A stretch of 64,000 nucleotides of DNA from an archaeon (GCA_029563035.1 JAKQTP010000138.1:372001-436000), one strand, 5' to 3'. Positions 42,272-52,421 are shown, counted from the stretch's first letter. The notes: generated by a model not told the origin, from the sequence alone. Made by a program: numbers and translations.

Positions 42272-43570
42272 CTAAATCAATCTTCTCTTCTTTAAAACCA
42301 TAGCGGGTATAAGAGCTGAGCCGAAAAACTTCTGTTCTTTTGTTAATTCCATATCCCTAAATGCATCTTTACAATTACCTGTAAAGTTGAGGTTTGTTAT
42401 GGTATCTTTATATTTGCCATCAACTATCTCTTTTCCAGAATTGATGGTAAGAGAGAATTCTCCATTAGCCATGTTGCTTGTGTGTATGCCCATGACATCT
42501 TGAACATAGATCCCGTTTTTTGTGTTTGAGATGATGTCTTTTTCTTTTTGCTTGCCTGGAGCTACAACAAGGTTTGTAAAACCACAAGTGACTGGAGAAT
42601 AAACACCTGTCCTAAAACCATTTCCTGTTTCTTTCTTTCCTGAAATCACAGAGTATTCTTGATCATAGATAGTTGTTGCATATTTACCTCTATCAATTAT
42701 TTTCTTTTCTGTTGTCTTAAACCCCTCATCATCAATCTCTTCCGAGCCCACAAAATAATCAAGCTGTGGCTTTTCAGTAATTGTTAGATTTTTAGAAAAA
42801 ATAACTTTGCCCAGAGAATCAAAAAGATAACTTTGTTTCTTATATATTAGTTCCCCAATTGTTGGTTGCACAATAAAGCTAAGAATTATTTGTGCGGTTG
42901 CCTCTTGGCTGAAAATAAGATTATAGTTTCCTTTCTTTCCTTGTACAGGGTTTAACAAAAACTTGGCTTTGTCTTTTGCTTTGTCAATTACAGAAACAAA
43001 ATCCACATCTTTTGCTTTTGTAAATGTTTGTGAATCTCCCCCGTTTGATGGGCTTTTATCTTTTGTGTTTATCTGCAAGCCTATATTTGCTCCTCCTTGG
43101 TTACTTTCTTTAGATGTATGTGGGTTAATATAAAATGTATAGTTCTTTGATACTCTAAAACCGCCCTCATAGGATTTAATGTGCTTATCTTTTGTCAGGT
43201 TCTTCTTTATTTCTGGAATTTTATCAACAATATCCAGCTCTAAGATTTCTTTGTCTACTTTGTATGTTTTCTTGTTCTTGTCTCCGCCAAAATCTTTAAT
43301 CTTTATTCCTTTCTTTAACTTAGCTATTTTTTTTGCTTTCTCAATTGCTTCTTTTATGTTTTTTTCAGTTATTTCTGTTATTGTTGTATATCCTGAATAA
43401 CCATCAACAATTGCTCTTACTAGAAGCCCAGATGCTTCTTGATTATTGATTTTTGAGACATCAAAGCTTTCTATCTTTGCAGATGAAGAATAAACATTAC
43501 TATAACTAAATTCTACTTTTTCTTTTTTTGCAATTCTTTCACAAACATCAAATATTTTGTTTTTATTCAT
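42272..43570 (-). CDS. pmbA: PmbA/TldE-type protease subunit
   Basis: A 432-residue partner of TldD. The C-terminal region has GFRTGVYSPVTCGFTNLVV, SNTKNGIYVQDVMGIHTSNM and ANGEFSLTINSGKEIVDGKY, typical of the TldE/PmbA half, which lacks the zinc motif found in TldD. The pair forms a heterodimeric metalloprotease that degrades small peptides. It overlaps the tldD gene by eight bases, so it is coupled to it. Confidence 0.9.
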   Translation of the reverse strand: MNKNKIFDVCERIAKKEKVEFSYSNVYSSSAKIESFDVSKINNQEASGLLVRAIVDGYSGYTTITEITEKNIKEAIEKAKKIAKLKKGIKIKDFGGDKNKKTYKVDKEILELDIVDKIPEIKKNLTKDKHIKSYEGGFRVSKNYTFYINPHTSKESNQGGANIGLQINTKDKSPSNGGDSQTFTKAKDVDFVSVIDKAKDKAKFLLNPVQGKKGNYNLIFSQEATAQIILSFIVQPTIGELIYKKQSYLFDSLGKVIFSKNLTITEKPQLDYFVGSEEIDDEGFKTTEKKIIDRGKYATTIYDQEYSVISGKKETGNGFRTGVYSPVTCGFTNLVVAPGKQKEKDIISNTKNGIYVQDVMGIHTSNMANGEFSLTINSGKEIVDGKYKDTITNLNFTGNCKDAFRDMELTKEQKFFGSALIPAMVLKKRRLI

Positions 43571-44951
43571 GTTTGGTTCCTCCTAATACTGCATTATCAA
43601 TCTTTAGATGCGGACCAGAACCTGAGACAAAAGCAGTTTGTCCCTCTTTACCACAAAACCCAAAACCAAACTCTCCAATCTTGTTTGTCACTGCCGTTAC
43701 ATTTTTCAAATAATCTAAGATGTTTCCAGAAATTGAGGCTTGCTTAAATGTTCCAATAACTTTTCCCTTATTATACTTATAGGCCTTCTTGATACCAAAC
43801 ATAAATGTTCCAACACTAGGATCAACCTGTCCTCCAGCAAAGCCATCAAGAAGATAACCTGAAAAGTCTTTTAGCACCATATCAAGCTTGTCTTTTCCTT
43901 CTTTAAAATAAGTATTACTCATTCTAACAATTGGCTTATGTGAAAATCCATCAGCTCTGGCATTACCGTTTGGTTTCATTTTTAGAGTGGTTGCTGATTC
44001 AATATCAAGAAGATAATCATTAACCACTCCTTTCTTAACAATTGTTTTTGCTCTAGCTTTTGTGCCCTCATCATCATAAGCAAAATATCCAAATTCTTTA
44101 AGTGTAGGATCATCAACAATTGTTATTTCTTTATTCTCAGTTAGCACTTGTCCTAGTTGTAGAACAGAAGAATGGTTAACAACAGCGTCTGCTTCAGAAG
44201 CGTGCCCAATTGCCTCATGTGCCAAAAGATCTACCAAGTTTGGTGTTAATATTATATCTGTTTTTGTTGCAGGGCATGGTTTAGCCTTTAACATCTCAGA
44301 AACATTTTTAATATTTTTATTTGTAAGCTTTTTAAGTTTTCTAAAATCAAGTTTTTCAAGTCCTCCACATTCTCCTGCCCTCTCCATATAATTCTCAATA
44401 GTCTTTCCAATCTTTCCGGTAATAGAACTATAAAAAATCAAGTGAGGATCTTTTTGAAAAATAAAAGAATCTGGGCTCACAAAATATTTTTGTCTTGTTT
44501 TTTCAATATAATTTATATTTGATTGCAGTATTTTATAGTTGGTTTTTGTTTTTAATGTCTCTTCATTAATTTTTTTAAGCTCTTTTACTTTCTTTTCTAA
44601 ATCCATTTCTTCAAAGTCCTTATATTTGTCTTTAACAGTCTTGTTATTGCTTTCCCAATTTTCAAATTTGATTTTTTTTGAGGTCTTTCTGCTTGCCTTG
44701 ATACAGTCATCAATTATTTGCTTGTAGTTGTTAATGTTGTTGCTTGAACAAAAGCCAAGATGTCCTTTATTAATAATCCTAATTCCAATACCAGTAATAT
44801 CATTAATATTTATTTCCTTAACAATCTTATTTTCTAACGAGATCCTATTACTTTTTGTATTCTCTAGTCTAATATCAAAATAATCAAGGTTTTTGGTTTT
44901 TAAATATCTTGTAATTTTATCTAATGTGTCTTCAAAATTTGTTTTGTCCAT
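43563..44951 (-). CDS. tldD: TldD-type zinc metalloprotease
   Basis: About 462 residues from the ATG at 44951; the frame runs on to 45008, but a TATA-like AATATAAATG lies about 30 bases before 44951, so a leaderless start there is preferred. The zinc motif LLAHEAIGHASEADAVVNHS is the HExxxH type diagnostic of TldD. GYLLDGFAGGQVDPSVGTFM follows near residue 395. It overlaps pmbA at its 3' end. Confidence 0.92.
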   Translation of the reverse strand: MDKTNFEDTLDKITRYLKTKNLDYFDIRLENTKSNRISLENKIVKEININDITGIGIRIINKGHLGFCSSNNINNYKQIIDDCIKASRKTSKKIKFENWESNNKTVKDKYKDFEEMDLEKKVKELKKINEETLKTKTNYKILQSNINYIEKTRQKYFVSPDSFIFQKDPHLIFYSSITGKIGKTIENYMERAGECGGLEKLDFRKLKKLTNKNIKNVSEMLKAKPCPATKTDIILTPNLVDLLAHEAIGHASEADAVVNHSSVLQLGQVLTENKEITIVDDPTLKEFGYFAYDDEGTKARAKTIVKKGVVNDYLLDIESATTLKMKPNGNARADGFSHKPIVRMSNTYFKEGKDKLDMVLKDFSGYLLDGFAGGQVDPSVGTFMFGIKKAYKYNKGKVIGTFKQASISGNILDYLKNVTAVTNKIGEFGFGFCGKEGQTAFVSGSGPHLKIDNAVLGGTKHE

Positions 44952-45112
44952 ATAAATAAGATAATAGAAAGCATTTATATTCTTTATTTTGCTAAATAAT
45001 ATAAACAAATTACAATAAAATGCGATAAAATGTTTAGACGAAAAAAGATATCTTTTAGAGAAACACTTCTTACTAAAAAAAACCAGGCTTTTTACATGCG
45101 GTTTATTATGAG

Positions 45113-45529
45113 TTGATAAGTAATTCTTTAATATATAATAAAAAGATATTTCTTAAGTATGCAACTCTAGGATTTGTAGGGACTTTTGTACATCTAGGCA
45201 TTTTAGTTTTATTTACTGAGGTATTAAAATTACATTATTTGTTATCAGCAGTTATAGGCATACTTTCTGGTCTTTATGTAAATTATCTTTTAAACAAGAA
45301 ATACATAGTTAAAGAAAGAACACACAAGCAAAAAAAAGTTAATTCTGTTTTTACCTTTATTTATTTTAGTATTTCCATTATTACAATATTAGCTAATCTC
45401 TGGTTATTGTTTGTGTTTGTTGAAAATTGTCATATGAACTATATACTTGCAAATATATTATCTGGGTTTTTAATGTTTCTTACAAGATATTTCTGCCATA
45501 AGTTTTTGTTTAAGAGATATGGCCACTAG
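45113..45529 (+). CDS. GtrA-family membrane protein
   Basis: A 138-residue protein with four membrane segments: LKYATLGFVGTFVHLGILVL, LSAVIGILSGLYVNYLLNKK, a third at 83-101, and ILANILSGFLMFLTRYFCHK. The pattern matches GtrA. It starts at TTG 45113, because no in-frame ATG precedes the conserved part, and the ribosome site is poor. It stands alone between the tldD promoter and gatD, about 3 kb from the glycan island. Confidence 0.7.
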   Translation: MISNSLIYNKKIFLKYATLGFVGTFVHLGILVLFTEVLKLHYLLSAVIGILSGLYVNYLLNKKYIVKERTHKQKKVNSVFTFIYFSISIITILANLWLLFVFVENCHMNYILANILSGFLMFLTRYFCHKFLFKRYGH

Positions 45530-45590
45530 GCATTAGCTTTATATATTCTTTTTCTTATATATATTTTAGGCAAAGCAGGAGTTTTTAATT

Positions 45591-46925
45591 ATGGACATCT
45601 CAGAGAAGGACAGAGGCAAGCTTATTAAGATTATAAAAAAGAACATTACTTATCTTGGTCACATTGTTAATATCTCAGGAAATGAACTAACAATAAAACT
45701 AAAAGATAATGGCTATAACATTTCTGTAATTCTTGATAAAGACACAAAGTATGAGTTGCTTTCAGAAAAAAAAGAAATTGGCAAAACTTATAAGCTTGAG
45801 ATTAAGCAAAACCCTGCTCTTCCTTCTATTTGTCTAGTTGCAACCGGTGGAACAATCGGAACACATGTTGATTATAAGTCAGGCGGTGTAAACATGTCAA
45901 GAACCCCTGAGGAGATATTATCAACAGTTCCTGAGCTTTTAGAGATTGTTAATATTAAAAAGATAGTGCCGGTTATTCAAAAAGCAAGTGAGGATCTGTG
46001 CTACAAAGATTGGCAAGCGATAGCAAAAGCAGTCTATGAGCAATTAATTGATGATGAGATTGATGGCGTGATAATTTCTCATGGAACAGACACCTTAACA
46101 ATAACAGGAACTGCTCTTTCCTTTATGCTTTCAAATTTTAACAAGCCAGTTTTGATGGTTGGTGCTCAGAGGTCTCCTGACAGGGCAAGTTTTGATGGCG
46201 CTATGAATCTAGTTTGTGCTGCTCATTTTATTAAAGAAAAAATACCTGGCGTCTACACTTCTATGCATGGCTCAATAAGTGATGATTTTTGCCATATCAT
46301 AAGGGCTACAAAATGCAGAAAGATGCACACTTCAAGAAGGGATGCTTTTAGGGCAGTTAATGATACTGCTCTTGCTAAGGTTTATCAGAATGGCAAAATA
46401 GAATACCTAAAAGACAAGAAGCTCTTTTGGGAAATTCAAAAAGAAAAGCCACATCTTGACATTTCTTTTAGCGACACTGTTGCATTATTAAAGATATATC
46501 CAAACTTTAATCCAGAAGTTATTGATTGGTATATCTCTAAAGGTTACAAAGGCCTAATTTTAGAAGGCACTGGCCTAGGTCTTGTCCCAACAGACGACTC
46601 CACAAACAAATTAACAGATAAAACAAAAGATTGTCTACCATATTTAGAGAAGGCCTCAAAGAAAGGCATAATTATTATTATGACAACCCAGTGCTTATTT
46701 GGCAGAGTAAATGGAAATGTTTATTCTAATCTTAGAAACTTAACAAAGGCTGGGGTTAATTATCTTGATCATCATGATATGTTACCAGAGGTTGCTTGCA
46801 TTAAGCTAGGTGTAGCATTAGCAAGATTTAAGACAAAAGAAGACATAATAAAATATATGTCAAAAGACATCTCAGGAGAAATTACAAAAAAAGAAGTTCC
46901 TGCTGATTTTGATGGATTTGAGTAA
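45591..46925 (+). CDS. gatD: Glu-tRNA(Gln) amidotransferase subunit D
   Basis: A 444-residue archaeal enzyme that supplies ammonia for turning Glu-tRNA(Gln) into Gln-tRNA(Gln). Residues 1-70 form a small barrel; the asparaginase-like domain begins with LVATGGTIGTHVDYKSGGV (catalytic Thr near residue 85) and continues with ISHGTDTLTITGTALSF. The Thr-Asp-Thr-Lys active-site set is in place. gatE follows after two bases. tRNA-Gln(CTG) is encoded at 52422-52494. Confidence 0.96.
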   Translation: MDISEKDRGKLIKIIKKNITYLGHIVNISGNELTIKLKDNGYNISVILDKDTKYELLSEKKEIGKTYKLEIKQNPALPSICLVATGGTIGTHVDYKSGGVNMSRTPEEILSTVPELLEIVNIKKIVPVIQKASEDLCYKDWQAIAKAVYEQLIDDEIDGVIISHGTDTLTITGTALSFMLSNFNKPVLMVGAQRSPDRASFDGAMNLVCAAHFIKEKIPGVYTSMHGSISDDFCHIIRATKCRKMHTSRRDAFRAVNDTALAKVYQNGKIEYLKDKKLFWEIQKEKPHLDISFSDTVALLKIYPNFNPEVIDWYISKGYKGLILEGTGLGLVPTDDSTNKLTDKTKDCLPYLEKASKKGIIIIMTTQCLFGRVNGNVYSNLRNLTKAGVNYLDHHDMLPEVACIKLGVALARFKTKEDIIKYMSKDISGEITKKEVPADFDGFE

Positions 46926-46927
46926 TT

Positions 46928-48859
46928 ATGAAATTAGAAGAACTTAAAAATTGCGATTATGAGAAATTAGGTTTAGCTTGTGGTCTTGAGATTCATCAAC
47001 AACTTGATACTGGCAAGCTTTTCTGTAATTGTAAATCTCTATTGATAAAGGAAGATACAAAACCAGACAGAATAATAAAAAGAAAACTTCGTGCTGTTTA
47101 TTCAGAGACAGGGGAGTTTGATGTAACTGCTCTTGAAGAGCAAAAGAAAGCAAAGACCTATGTTTATCATTTTTATAATGCTTGTAATTGTTTGGTTGAG
47201 GCTGATTGTCAGCCACCAATAAGAACAAACCCTGAAGCATTAAAGATTGCAGTAATTATTTCAAATCTTACAAACTCAAAACTTGTAGACAAGTCAATAA
47301 TCATGAGAAAGCAAGTAATTGACGGTTCTAATGTCTCTGGCTTTCAAAGAACAGCAATGATTTCAACAGATGGCTATCTAGATTTTGATTTTGGAAAAGT
47401 TCGAATCGATAAGATTCTTTTAGAGGAAGATGCCGCAAGAGCAATAGAAAGAAAAGACACAGAAGTTATTTATTCTCTAGATCGCCTAGGTATCCCTTTG
47501 ATAGAGATGGTTGTTTGGCACGATATGCACACGCCCGAAGACACTAAAAAAGTCGCATTATTTCTTGGACAGCTATTCAGAACAACAGGCAAAGTAAAAA
47601 GAGGGCTTGGTTCAATTCGTCAAGACATCAACATCTCGATTGCTAACGGTTCTAGAACAGAGATCAAGGGTTGTCAGGACCTTGAGATGATCCCAGAGAT
47701 CATAGATAGAGAAATAGTTAGGCAATTAAATCTTCTAGAGCTAAAAGAAGAGCTACAAAAAAGAAAGATAGAAGAAATAAAGCTCTCAGAAATTGATTTA
47801 ACTGCTCTTTTCAAAAAAACAGAATCAAAGGCAATCAAATCTTCTCTTGAGCAGAAGAAAAACATTTTTGGTTTTGCCTTACCTAGCTTTTCTGGTCTTT
47901 TAGGTAAAGAGGTTCAGCCAAACAGAAGAGTAGGAACAGAGCTTGCAAGCATTCTAAAAGCCAAGACCACTCTTAAGGGTCTCTTCCATGCCGATGAGCT
48001 TCCAAATTACGGCATAACTTCTGAAGACATAAAAAACATAAATTCTGCACTAAAACTAACACCTAAAGATTCTTTCATTCTTGTCATGTGTGATAAACAA
48101 GAAATAGATCAAGTTAAAGAAGTTCTTGAAGAAAGAATAAATTTTTTCTCTAAAGGTGTGCCTGAAGAAACAAGACTTGTCAACACCGAAGGCAACACAG
48201 AATACCAAAGGCCAATTTCATCCGGTGGTTCAAGAATGTATCCTGAGACTGATCTATTACCAATTATCTTTACAAAAGAAATTCTTGATGTTGCAAGAAA
48301 AGAAATGCCATTGTCTGTTGAACAAAGACGAAAGCTTTATACAGAAAACTTCAAAATCAGTAAACAGCTAGCAGAAAAAATGATTCTTGATAACTTCGCA
48401 GTTACTTTTGAAAAGATCCTAAAAAACAATCCAACTCTTAATCCAACACAAGTTGCTGTCTTTCTTCTTGAGGACTTGATTAATCTTTCAAGAGACGGCA
48501 AAATAAATTTAGAAAATATAACCAGTGATGGGCTATTGGAGTTTTTCTCTTACAAAGATTTTAATAAGATCCCAAAATCAAAATTAATGGAGGTTTATCT
48601 AGAATATAACAACTCAGATAACCCCATTGATAAGGTTATAGCAAACCTAGGCATCTTTAAAGATCTAGAAAAAATCGATATTGAAAAGATTCTTTCAGAG
48701 ATTATTGAAGAAAACAAAGAAAAGATAATAGCACAAAAAGAGAGAGCCAAAGGTCTATTGATGGGCAGATTTATGGCAAAAACAAAAGGCTTGCTTGACG
48801 GAAAAGAGGCAAGTGAGCTTATAGATAAGAAATTGGTAGCCTTTCTAAAAAACCACTAA
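46928..48859 (+). CDS. gatE: Glu-tRNA(Gln) amidotransferase subunit E
   Basis: A 643-residue archaea-specific subunit that binds tRNA and phosphorylates Glu. LACGLEIHQQLDTGKLFCNC opens the catalytic domain, and the GAD-type insertion lies around residues 340-430 (GLFHADELPNYGITSEDIK). The C-terminal tRNA-binding tail (YqeY-like, LLMGRFMAKTKGLLDGKEAS) is present. Length fits the family. With GatD it shows that this organism uses the indirect pathway for Gln-tRNA. Confidence 0.96.
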   Translation: MKLEELKNCDYEKLGLACGLEIHQQLDTGKLFCNCKSLLIKEDTKPDRIIKRKLRAVYSETGEFDVTALEEQKKAKTYVYHFYNACNCLVEADCQPPIRTNPEALKIAVIISNLTNSKLVDKSIIMRKQVIDGSNVSGFQRTAMISTDGYLDFDFGKVRIDKILLEEDAARAIERKDTEVIYSLDRLGIPLIEMVVWHDMHTPEDTKKVALFLGQLFRTTGKVKRGLGSIRQDINISIANGSRTEIKGCQDLEMIPEIIDREIVRQLNLLELKEELQKRKIEEIKLSEIDLTALFKKTESKAIKSSLEQKKNIFGFALPSFSGLLGKEVQPNRRVGTELASILKAKTTLKGLFHADELPNYGITSEDIKNINSALKLTPKDSFILVMCDKQEIDQVKEVLEERINFFSKGVPEETRLVNTEGNTEYQRPISSGGSRMYPETDLLPIIFTKEILDVARKEMPLSVEQRRKLYTENFKISKQLAEKMILDNFAVTFEKILKNNPTLNPTQVAVFLLEDLINLSRDGKINLENITSDGLLEFFSYKDFNKIPKSKLMEVYLEYNNSDNPIDKVIANLGIFKDLEKIDIEKILSEIIEENKEKIIAQKERAKGLLMGRFMAKTKGLLDGKEASELIDKKLVAFLKNH

Positions 48860-48907
48860 AACCAAAAGCTTATTAATATAATTAATCATAAATAGATGTG
48901 ATGTATA

Positions 48908-49573
48908 ATGAATAAAAGAAGAAATAAATACCCAAATAACCGATATACTAAAACAAATGTTAAAAGAACAAAAAAGATAACTCCTCACCAAAGAAGAGAA
49001 GTTACAGAAAAAGCAAACAGAAATGGCTTTGTTTTAGAAACAATACCTGCAAATCCAACATATTATGAAATAAAAGAAAGCAAAAATTTCTTTAAGGACA
49101 TGTATGACAAAAACGGATATTTTAATTATTTATGGATTCCTTTTATTGTTCTTATAGTAACAGTATTTCTTGATTTTATTTTACAAGCAATAGCTTTTAG
49201 TGTAAACTCAACAATGCTAACAATAATTCAAGAAAATCTTTTCTTTTTGGTTTTTTCAGTGTTGATCTTTTGTGTAAATGTTGCTTCTATTATTTTTATG
49301 GGTCTATCCACTTCAAAGCACAATGTTCCATTTAATGTTGCTTGGTGTAGAGTTTTTAAAATCATTACAATAATTTTCTTATTAGAGTCAATATTAACAA
49401 TTATTGCTTTCTTTGTGTTCCCTTCTCAATATATTCAGATGTCTTTAATTACTCAATCTATGAGATTTACATATCTTATCTATCTGGTTGCTTGGAATTT
49501 GATAAAAGCTGTAGTTTATGTGATAATGGTGTCTCTTGCATACATTCTTTTATATAAATTAAAGTTTATCTAA
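48908..49573 (+). CDS. Membrane protein with basic N-terminus, unrecognised
   Basis: A 221-residue protein. Residues 1-45 are strongly basic (NKRRNKYPNNRYTKTNVKRT) and the rest holds about four membrane segments (76-98, 110-130, 150-170, 190-215). No family recognised. A GATGTGATG region lies before the ATG, but a convincing ribosome site is absent. The basic cytoplasmic end could contact nucleic acid or acidic lipids. Confidence 0.6.
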   Translation: MNKRRNKYPNNRYTKTNVKRTKKITPHQRREVTEKANRNGFVLETIPANPTYYEIKESKNFFKDMYDKNGYFNYLWIPFIVLIVTVFLDFILQAIAFSVNSTMLTIIQENLFFLVFSVLIFCVNVASIIFMGLSTSKHNVPFNVAWCRVFKIITIIFLLESILTIIAFFVFPSQYIQMSLITQSMRFTYLIYLVAWNLIKAVVYVIMVSLAYILLYKLKFI

Positions 49574-49613
49574 ATGCAAGCTTTTTTTAAATATTTTATT
49601 TTTAATATATATT

Positions 49614-49808
49614 ATGAAAACAAGAATAGTAACTATCGCATTACCATTTGTAAATAATGTGCCACGCTTAGGCCATCTATTCTTAAGAACACCAAGAGAG
49701 ATACATCACAAGATTGTTCAGGAGTTCTTGGATCATCTTTATAATAACAATTGCATTACTGAAAAAATAATAGAGATTCTGTATACAGAAAAAGAAATAT
49801 TAAGTTAA
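49614..49808 (+). CDS. Small protein, unrecognised
   Basis: A 64-residue protein (opening MKTRIVTIALPFVNNVPRLG). It lies in its own gap between the membrane protein and the HIT gene, 14 bases upstream of the latter. A TATA-like TTTTTAATATATA sits just before the ATG. It has a hydrophobic N-terminal stretch and a charged helical end. No family recognised. Confidence 0.5.
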   Translation: MKTRIVTIALPFVNNVPRLGHLFLRTPREIHHKIVQEFLDHLYNNNCITEKIIEILYTEKEILS

Positions 49809-49822
49809 TTGGTTTTGATAAT

Positions 49823-50353
49823 ATGATAGTAAAAGATAAATGTAAATCACTTTATGCTCCTTGGAGAAAGGAATATGTCTCTAAATCAACAGCAGAAAAA
49901 GAAAGCACAAAAGACAGGGAAAAATGCCCATTCTGTTCTAAAAATAAAGATTCTAAATATTCTGTCTTTGAAACAAAAAGGTCTTTTATTAAAACAAACA
50001 AATATCCTTATGCAGCAGGGCACTTATTAGTCATCCCAAAAAGGCATGTTAATCAGATTTTTGATTTAACAACTCTTGAGTCCAAAGAGTTATTTAATCT
50101 TATTAATCTTTCTGTTTTTATGCTTGATAAATTTATGAAGCCAGAAGGCTATAATATTGGTTGCAGTATTGGACGGATTGCTGGTGAAAGCATACAGCAT
50201 CTTCACTTCCATATTCTACCAAGGTATAAAGGAGATGTAGGCTGGAATAGGCTTTGTGATTTTAATGTGGTTTCTGTCTCTCCTATAGATTTGGCAACAG
50301 ATTTAAGGAAACTAATTCAGAAAGAAAAATTAGCAAAGAAGTTTGGTTTTTAG
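49823..50353 (+). CDS. HIT-family nucleotide hydrolase/transferase
   Basis: A 176-residue HIT protein. The catalytic motif SIQHLHFHILPRYKGDVGW (His-x-His-x-His) is intact, and the N-terminal CPFC zinc pair (KCPFCSKN) is present. Members hydrolyse or transfer nucleotides such as Ap4A, AMP-X or galactose-1-phosphate conjugates. It follows the 64-residue ORF by 14 bases. Substrate cannot be told. Confidence 0.9.
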   Translation: MIVKDKCKSLYAPWRKEYVSKSTAEKESTKDREKCPFCSKNKDSKYSVFETKRSFIKTNKYPYAAGHLLVIPKRHVNQIFDLTTLESKELFNLINLSVFMLDKFMKPEGYNIGCSIGRIAGESIQHLHFHILPRYKGDVGWNRLCDFNVVSVSPIDLATDLRKLIQKEKLAKKFGF

Positions 50354-50488
50354 CAAAATAGTTCTCTGCTTGTTTTTTTGACTAATTTTTGATATTGCAA
50401 AAAGATATTAATTTAAATACTATAGGCACAATATATATACTTTTTAATAAATTTAAGAAAAATAAAAATAGGGAATTTGGTGAAAAAC

Positions 50489-50989
50489 ATGGTAAGATCA
50501 TTCTTTAAAAAGCTTTTTGGTAAGAAAAGTGCAGATGATGTTGTGATTGATGAAACATTAATCAAGGAAACAAACAAGTTATCCGGTTCTGCAGTTATAA
50601 AAAGATGTGATTATAGAGCAAGAGATATCAATTGGCTAGAAGGGCACATTGATGCTGTAGATGCAGTTGTTAATAAAAACAGCCTTGGTGCAAAAACAAA
50701 GAATCATTTTGAAATAGACGGTAGAAGATATTTTAAAGATGATACAACAAGGGTTTTGTTTACAAGAATGTATGAGAATTACACTGCATATTATTATACT
50801 TTAACAGAATACCTTTCTTTAAGAAAAGAATTACTAAAGTATAATGGCCTAGGCTCAGAAAGCTTTTTTGTTGCTGGTCAAGTAAAAGATACTGAAGAGC
50901 AAATGTCAGTAATAGAAAAAAAGCTAAATATCTATCTTGATAATATCACAAAAATCAAGCAAAGAATAAGACAATATGTTGGATTATAG
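50489..50989 (+). CDS. Helical protein, unrecognised
   Basis: About 166 residues from the ATG at 50489, which has a GGTGA ribosome site six bases before it; the frame opens 12 bases earlier at TTG. The opening RSFFKKLFGKKSADDVV is basic, followed by helical segments and an IEKKLNIYLDNITKIKQRIR coiled-coil end. No family recognised. It precedes motif copy E and the CNNM-type gene. Confidence 0.6.
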   Translation: MVRSFFKKLFGKKSADDVVIDETLIKETNKLSGSAVIKRCDYRARDINWLEGHIDAVDAVVNKNSLGAKTKNHFEIDGRRYFKDDTTRVLFTRMYENYTAYYYTLTEYLSLRKELLKYNGLGSESFFVAGQVKDTEEQMSVIEKKLNIYLDNITKIKQRIRQYVGL

Positions 50990-51060
50990 ATTCAACATTT
51001 TCTTTCTGTTTTTTTAAAATCTTTTTTTATGCAAGTTTGTAAAAGCCAGTTTATAAAAAC

Positions 51061-51100
51061 ACACTATTTCTTGGACGACATAAGAGTAATTTCCAAATCT
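51061..51100 (+). repeat. Motif copy E: CACTATTTCTTGGACG element
   Basis: Shares CACTATTT, TTGGACG, AAGAG and TTCCAAA in the same order with 20756-20800. The outer stem TTGGA/TCCAA can form; the inner stem of the other copy is weak here. It lies 63 bases before the CNNM-type gene, followed by TATA-like TGTTTAAAAAC. Confidence 0.5.
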
Positions 51101-51162
51101 TTTCTAATAATAATGTTTAAAAACTCTTTTATTTTTAATTATATTAGAAGGTTGTAAGACAA

Positions 51163-52161
51163 ATGGGCACTTTTTTTCAAATCATAATTTTATTCATTTT
51201 AGTTGCACTTTCAGCATTTTTTTCTGCATCTGAAACTGCGTTAATGTCTATAAACATTATTAGAGTAAAGTCTCTTTTAAAGAAAGGCACATCAGGTTCT
51301 CAAACCCTTTATAAACTTAAGAAAGATCCTCACACGCTTATTGTTACAATTCTTATTGGCAACAACATTGTTAATATCTCTGCTTCTGCTTTAGCCACAA
51401 GTCTATTTATAACTGCTTTTGGTTCAAAAAGTGTAGCAATAGCTGCAGGAGTTATGACTCTTATAATTTTAACATTTGGAGAGATTTTTCCAAAGACTTT
51501 TGCTGTACAGCACGCAGAAAGTATTTCTTTGCTAGCTTCAAGGCCAATTCATTTTCTTTCTATTCTTTTCTATCCCTTGATAAAGATGTATTCTTTTTTA
51601 TCAAGACTTGTAAGCAAATGTATTCGCCCAAAGAAAGAAAAGAAGATTTCTGAAGATGAGTTAAAGATAATTTTAACCTTAAGCAGAAAAGAAGGTGTGC
51701 TTAGTAGTGGTGCAGCAAAGATTATGCATAAAGTTCTTGACTTTGAAGACACGCCAGTAACAAAAGTTATGACTCCTAGAGAGAAAATGAAAATCATAAA
51801 TGGAGATATAAAAATAAATAAGGCAATAGATATAATCTCAAGGTGTGGCCATTCAAGATATCCTGTTTATTTTGAAGATGAAGACAATATTATTGGCATT
51901 GTAGATGTTGATGATGTCTTAAAGGCAATTAAGGAAAAGAAAAGTAATGAATTAATAAAAAACATAATTAGGCCAATAGAGTTTGTTTCTCCAACTAAAG
52001 AAATAGGAGATATTTTCTATGATTTTGAAGATAAGTCTGTTTTGATGGCAATTGTTGTTGATAGGTCAGGAGAAGTTATTGGCCTATTAACAATTGAAGA
52101 TATTCTTGAAGAAATTGTTGGTAATATCTTTGACAAAAGCAATAAAAAAATAAGAAATTAA
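51163..52161 (+). CDS. CNNM/CorC-type transporter (DUF21 plus CBS pair)
   Basis: A 332-residue protein. The DUF21 membrane domain (ALSAFFSASETALMSINIIR, then GNNIVNISASALATSLF) has three to four membrane segments up to about residue 140. A CBS pair follows (KVMTPREKMKIINGDIK and IRPIEFVSPTKEIGDIFY, VIGLLTIEDILEEIVGNIFD). Family members export Mg2+ or Co2+ and lack the C-terminal CorC domain in this short version. It ends overlapping the convergent zinc-finger gene by four bases. Confidence 0.92.
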   Translation: MGTFFQIIILFILVALSAFFSASETALMSINIIRVKSLLKKGTSGSQTLYKLKKDPHTLIVTILIGNNIVNISASALATSLFITAFGSKSVAIAAGVMTLIILTFGEIFPKTFAVQHAESISLLASRPIHFLSILFYPLIKMYSFLSRLVSKCIRPKKEKKISEDELKIILTLSRKEGVLSSGAAKIMHKVLDFEDTPVTKVMTPREKMKIINGDIKINKAIDIISRCGHSRYPVYFEDEDNIIGIVDVDDVLKAIKEKKSNELIKNIIRPIEFVSPTKEIGDIFYDFEDKSVLMAIVVDRSGEVIGLLTIEDILEEIVGNIFDKSNKKIRN

Positions 52162-52397
52162 ATCATGTCTCTTGCCATTCCCTTAACAGAACGCAAGCAC
52201 TTTTTATGCCAGTATTGCCCGCCCCATTTCTTGTCACAGCCTTTCTGGCTACATACTGCACACACTTGATCAGGGTATTTAGAATTAGCAAGGTCAATTT
52301 GTGCAACAGGCTTTTCTTTTTGTTTTTTCAGCTCTTCAATTTTTTTCTTTTCTTCTTCTGTTTTTTCTTTCTTTTTAAAAGCATCAAATATTCCCAT
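52158..52397 (-). CDS. Small zinc-finger-like protein
   Basis: A 79-residue protein. Residues 1-30 are a charged Lys/Glu helix; residues 45-70 hold CAVCSQKGCDKKWGGQYWHK and the following Cys, a Cys4/His-type candidate zinc site. It lies upstream of nothing obvious, 25 bases from tRNA-Gln, and its 3' end overlaps the CNNM gene. No family recognised. Confidence 0.6.
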   Translation of the reverse strand: MGIFDAFKKKEKTEEEKKKIEELKKQKEKPVAQIDLANSKYPDQVCAVCSQKGCDKKWGGQYWHKKCLRSVKGMARDMI

Positions 52398-52421
52398 AGT
52401 AATTCCCTCAAATCACAATGA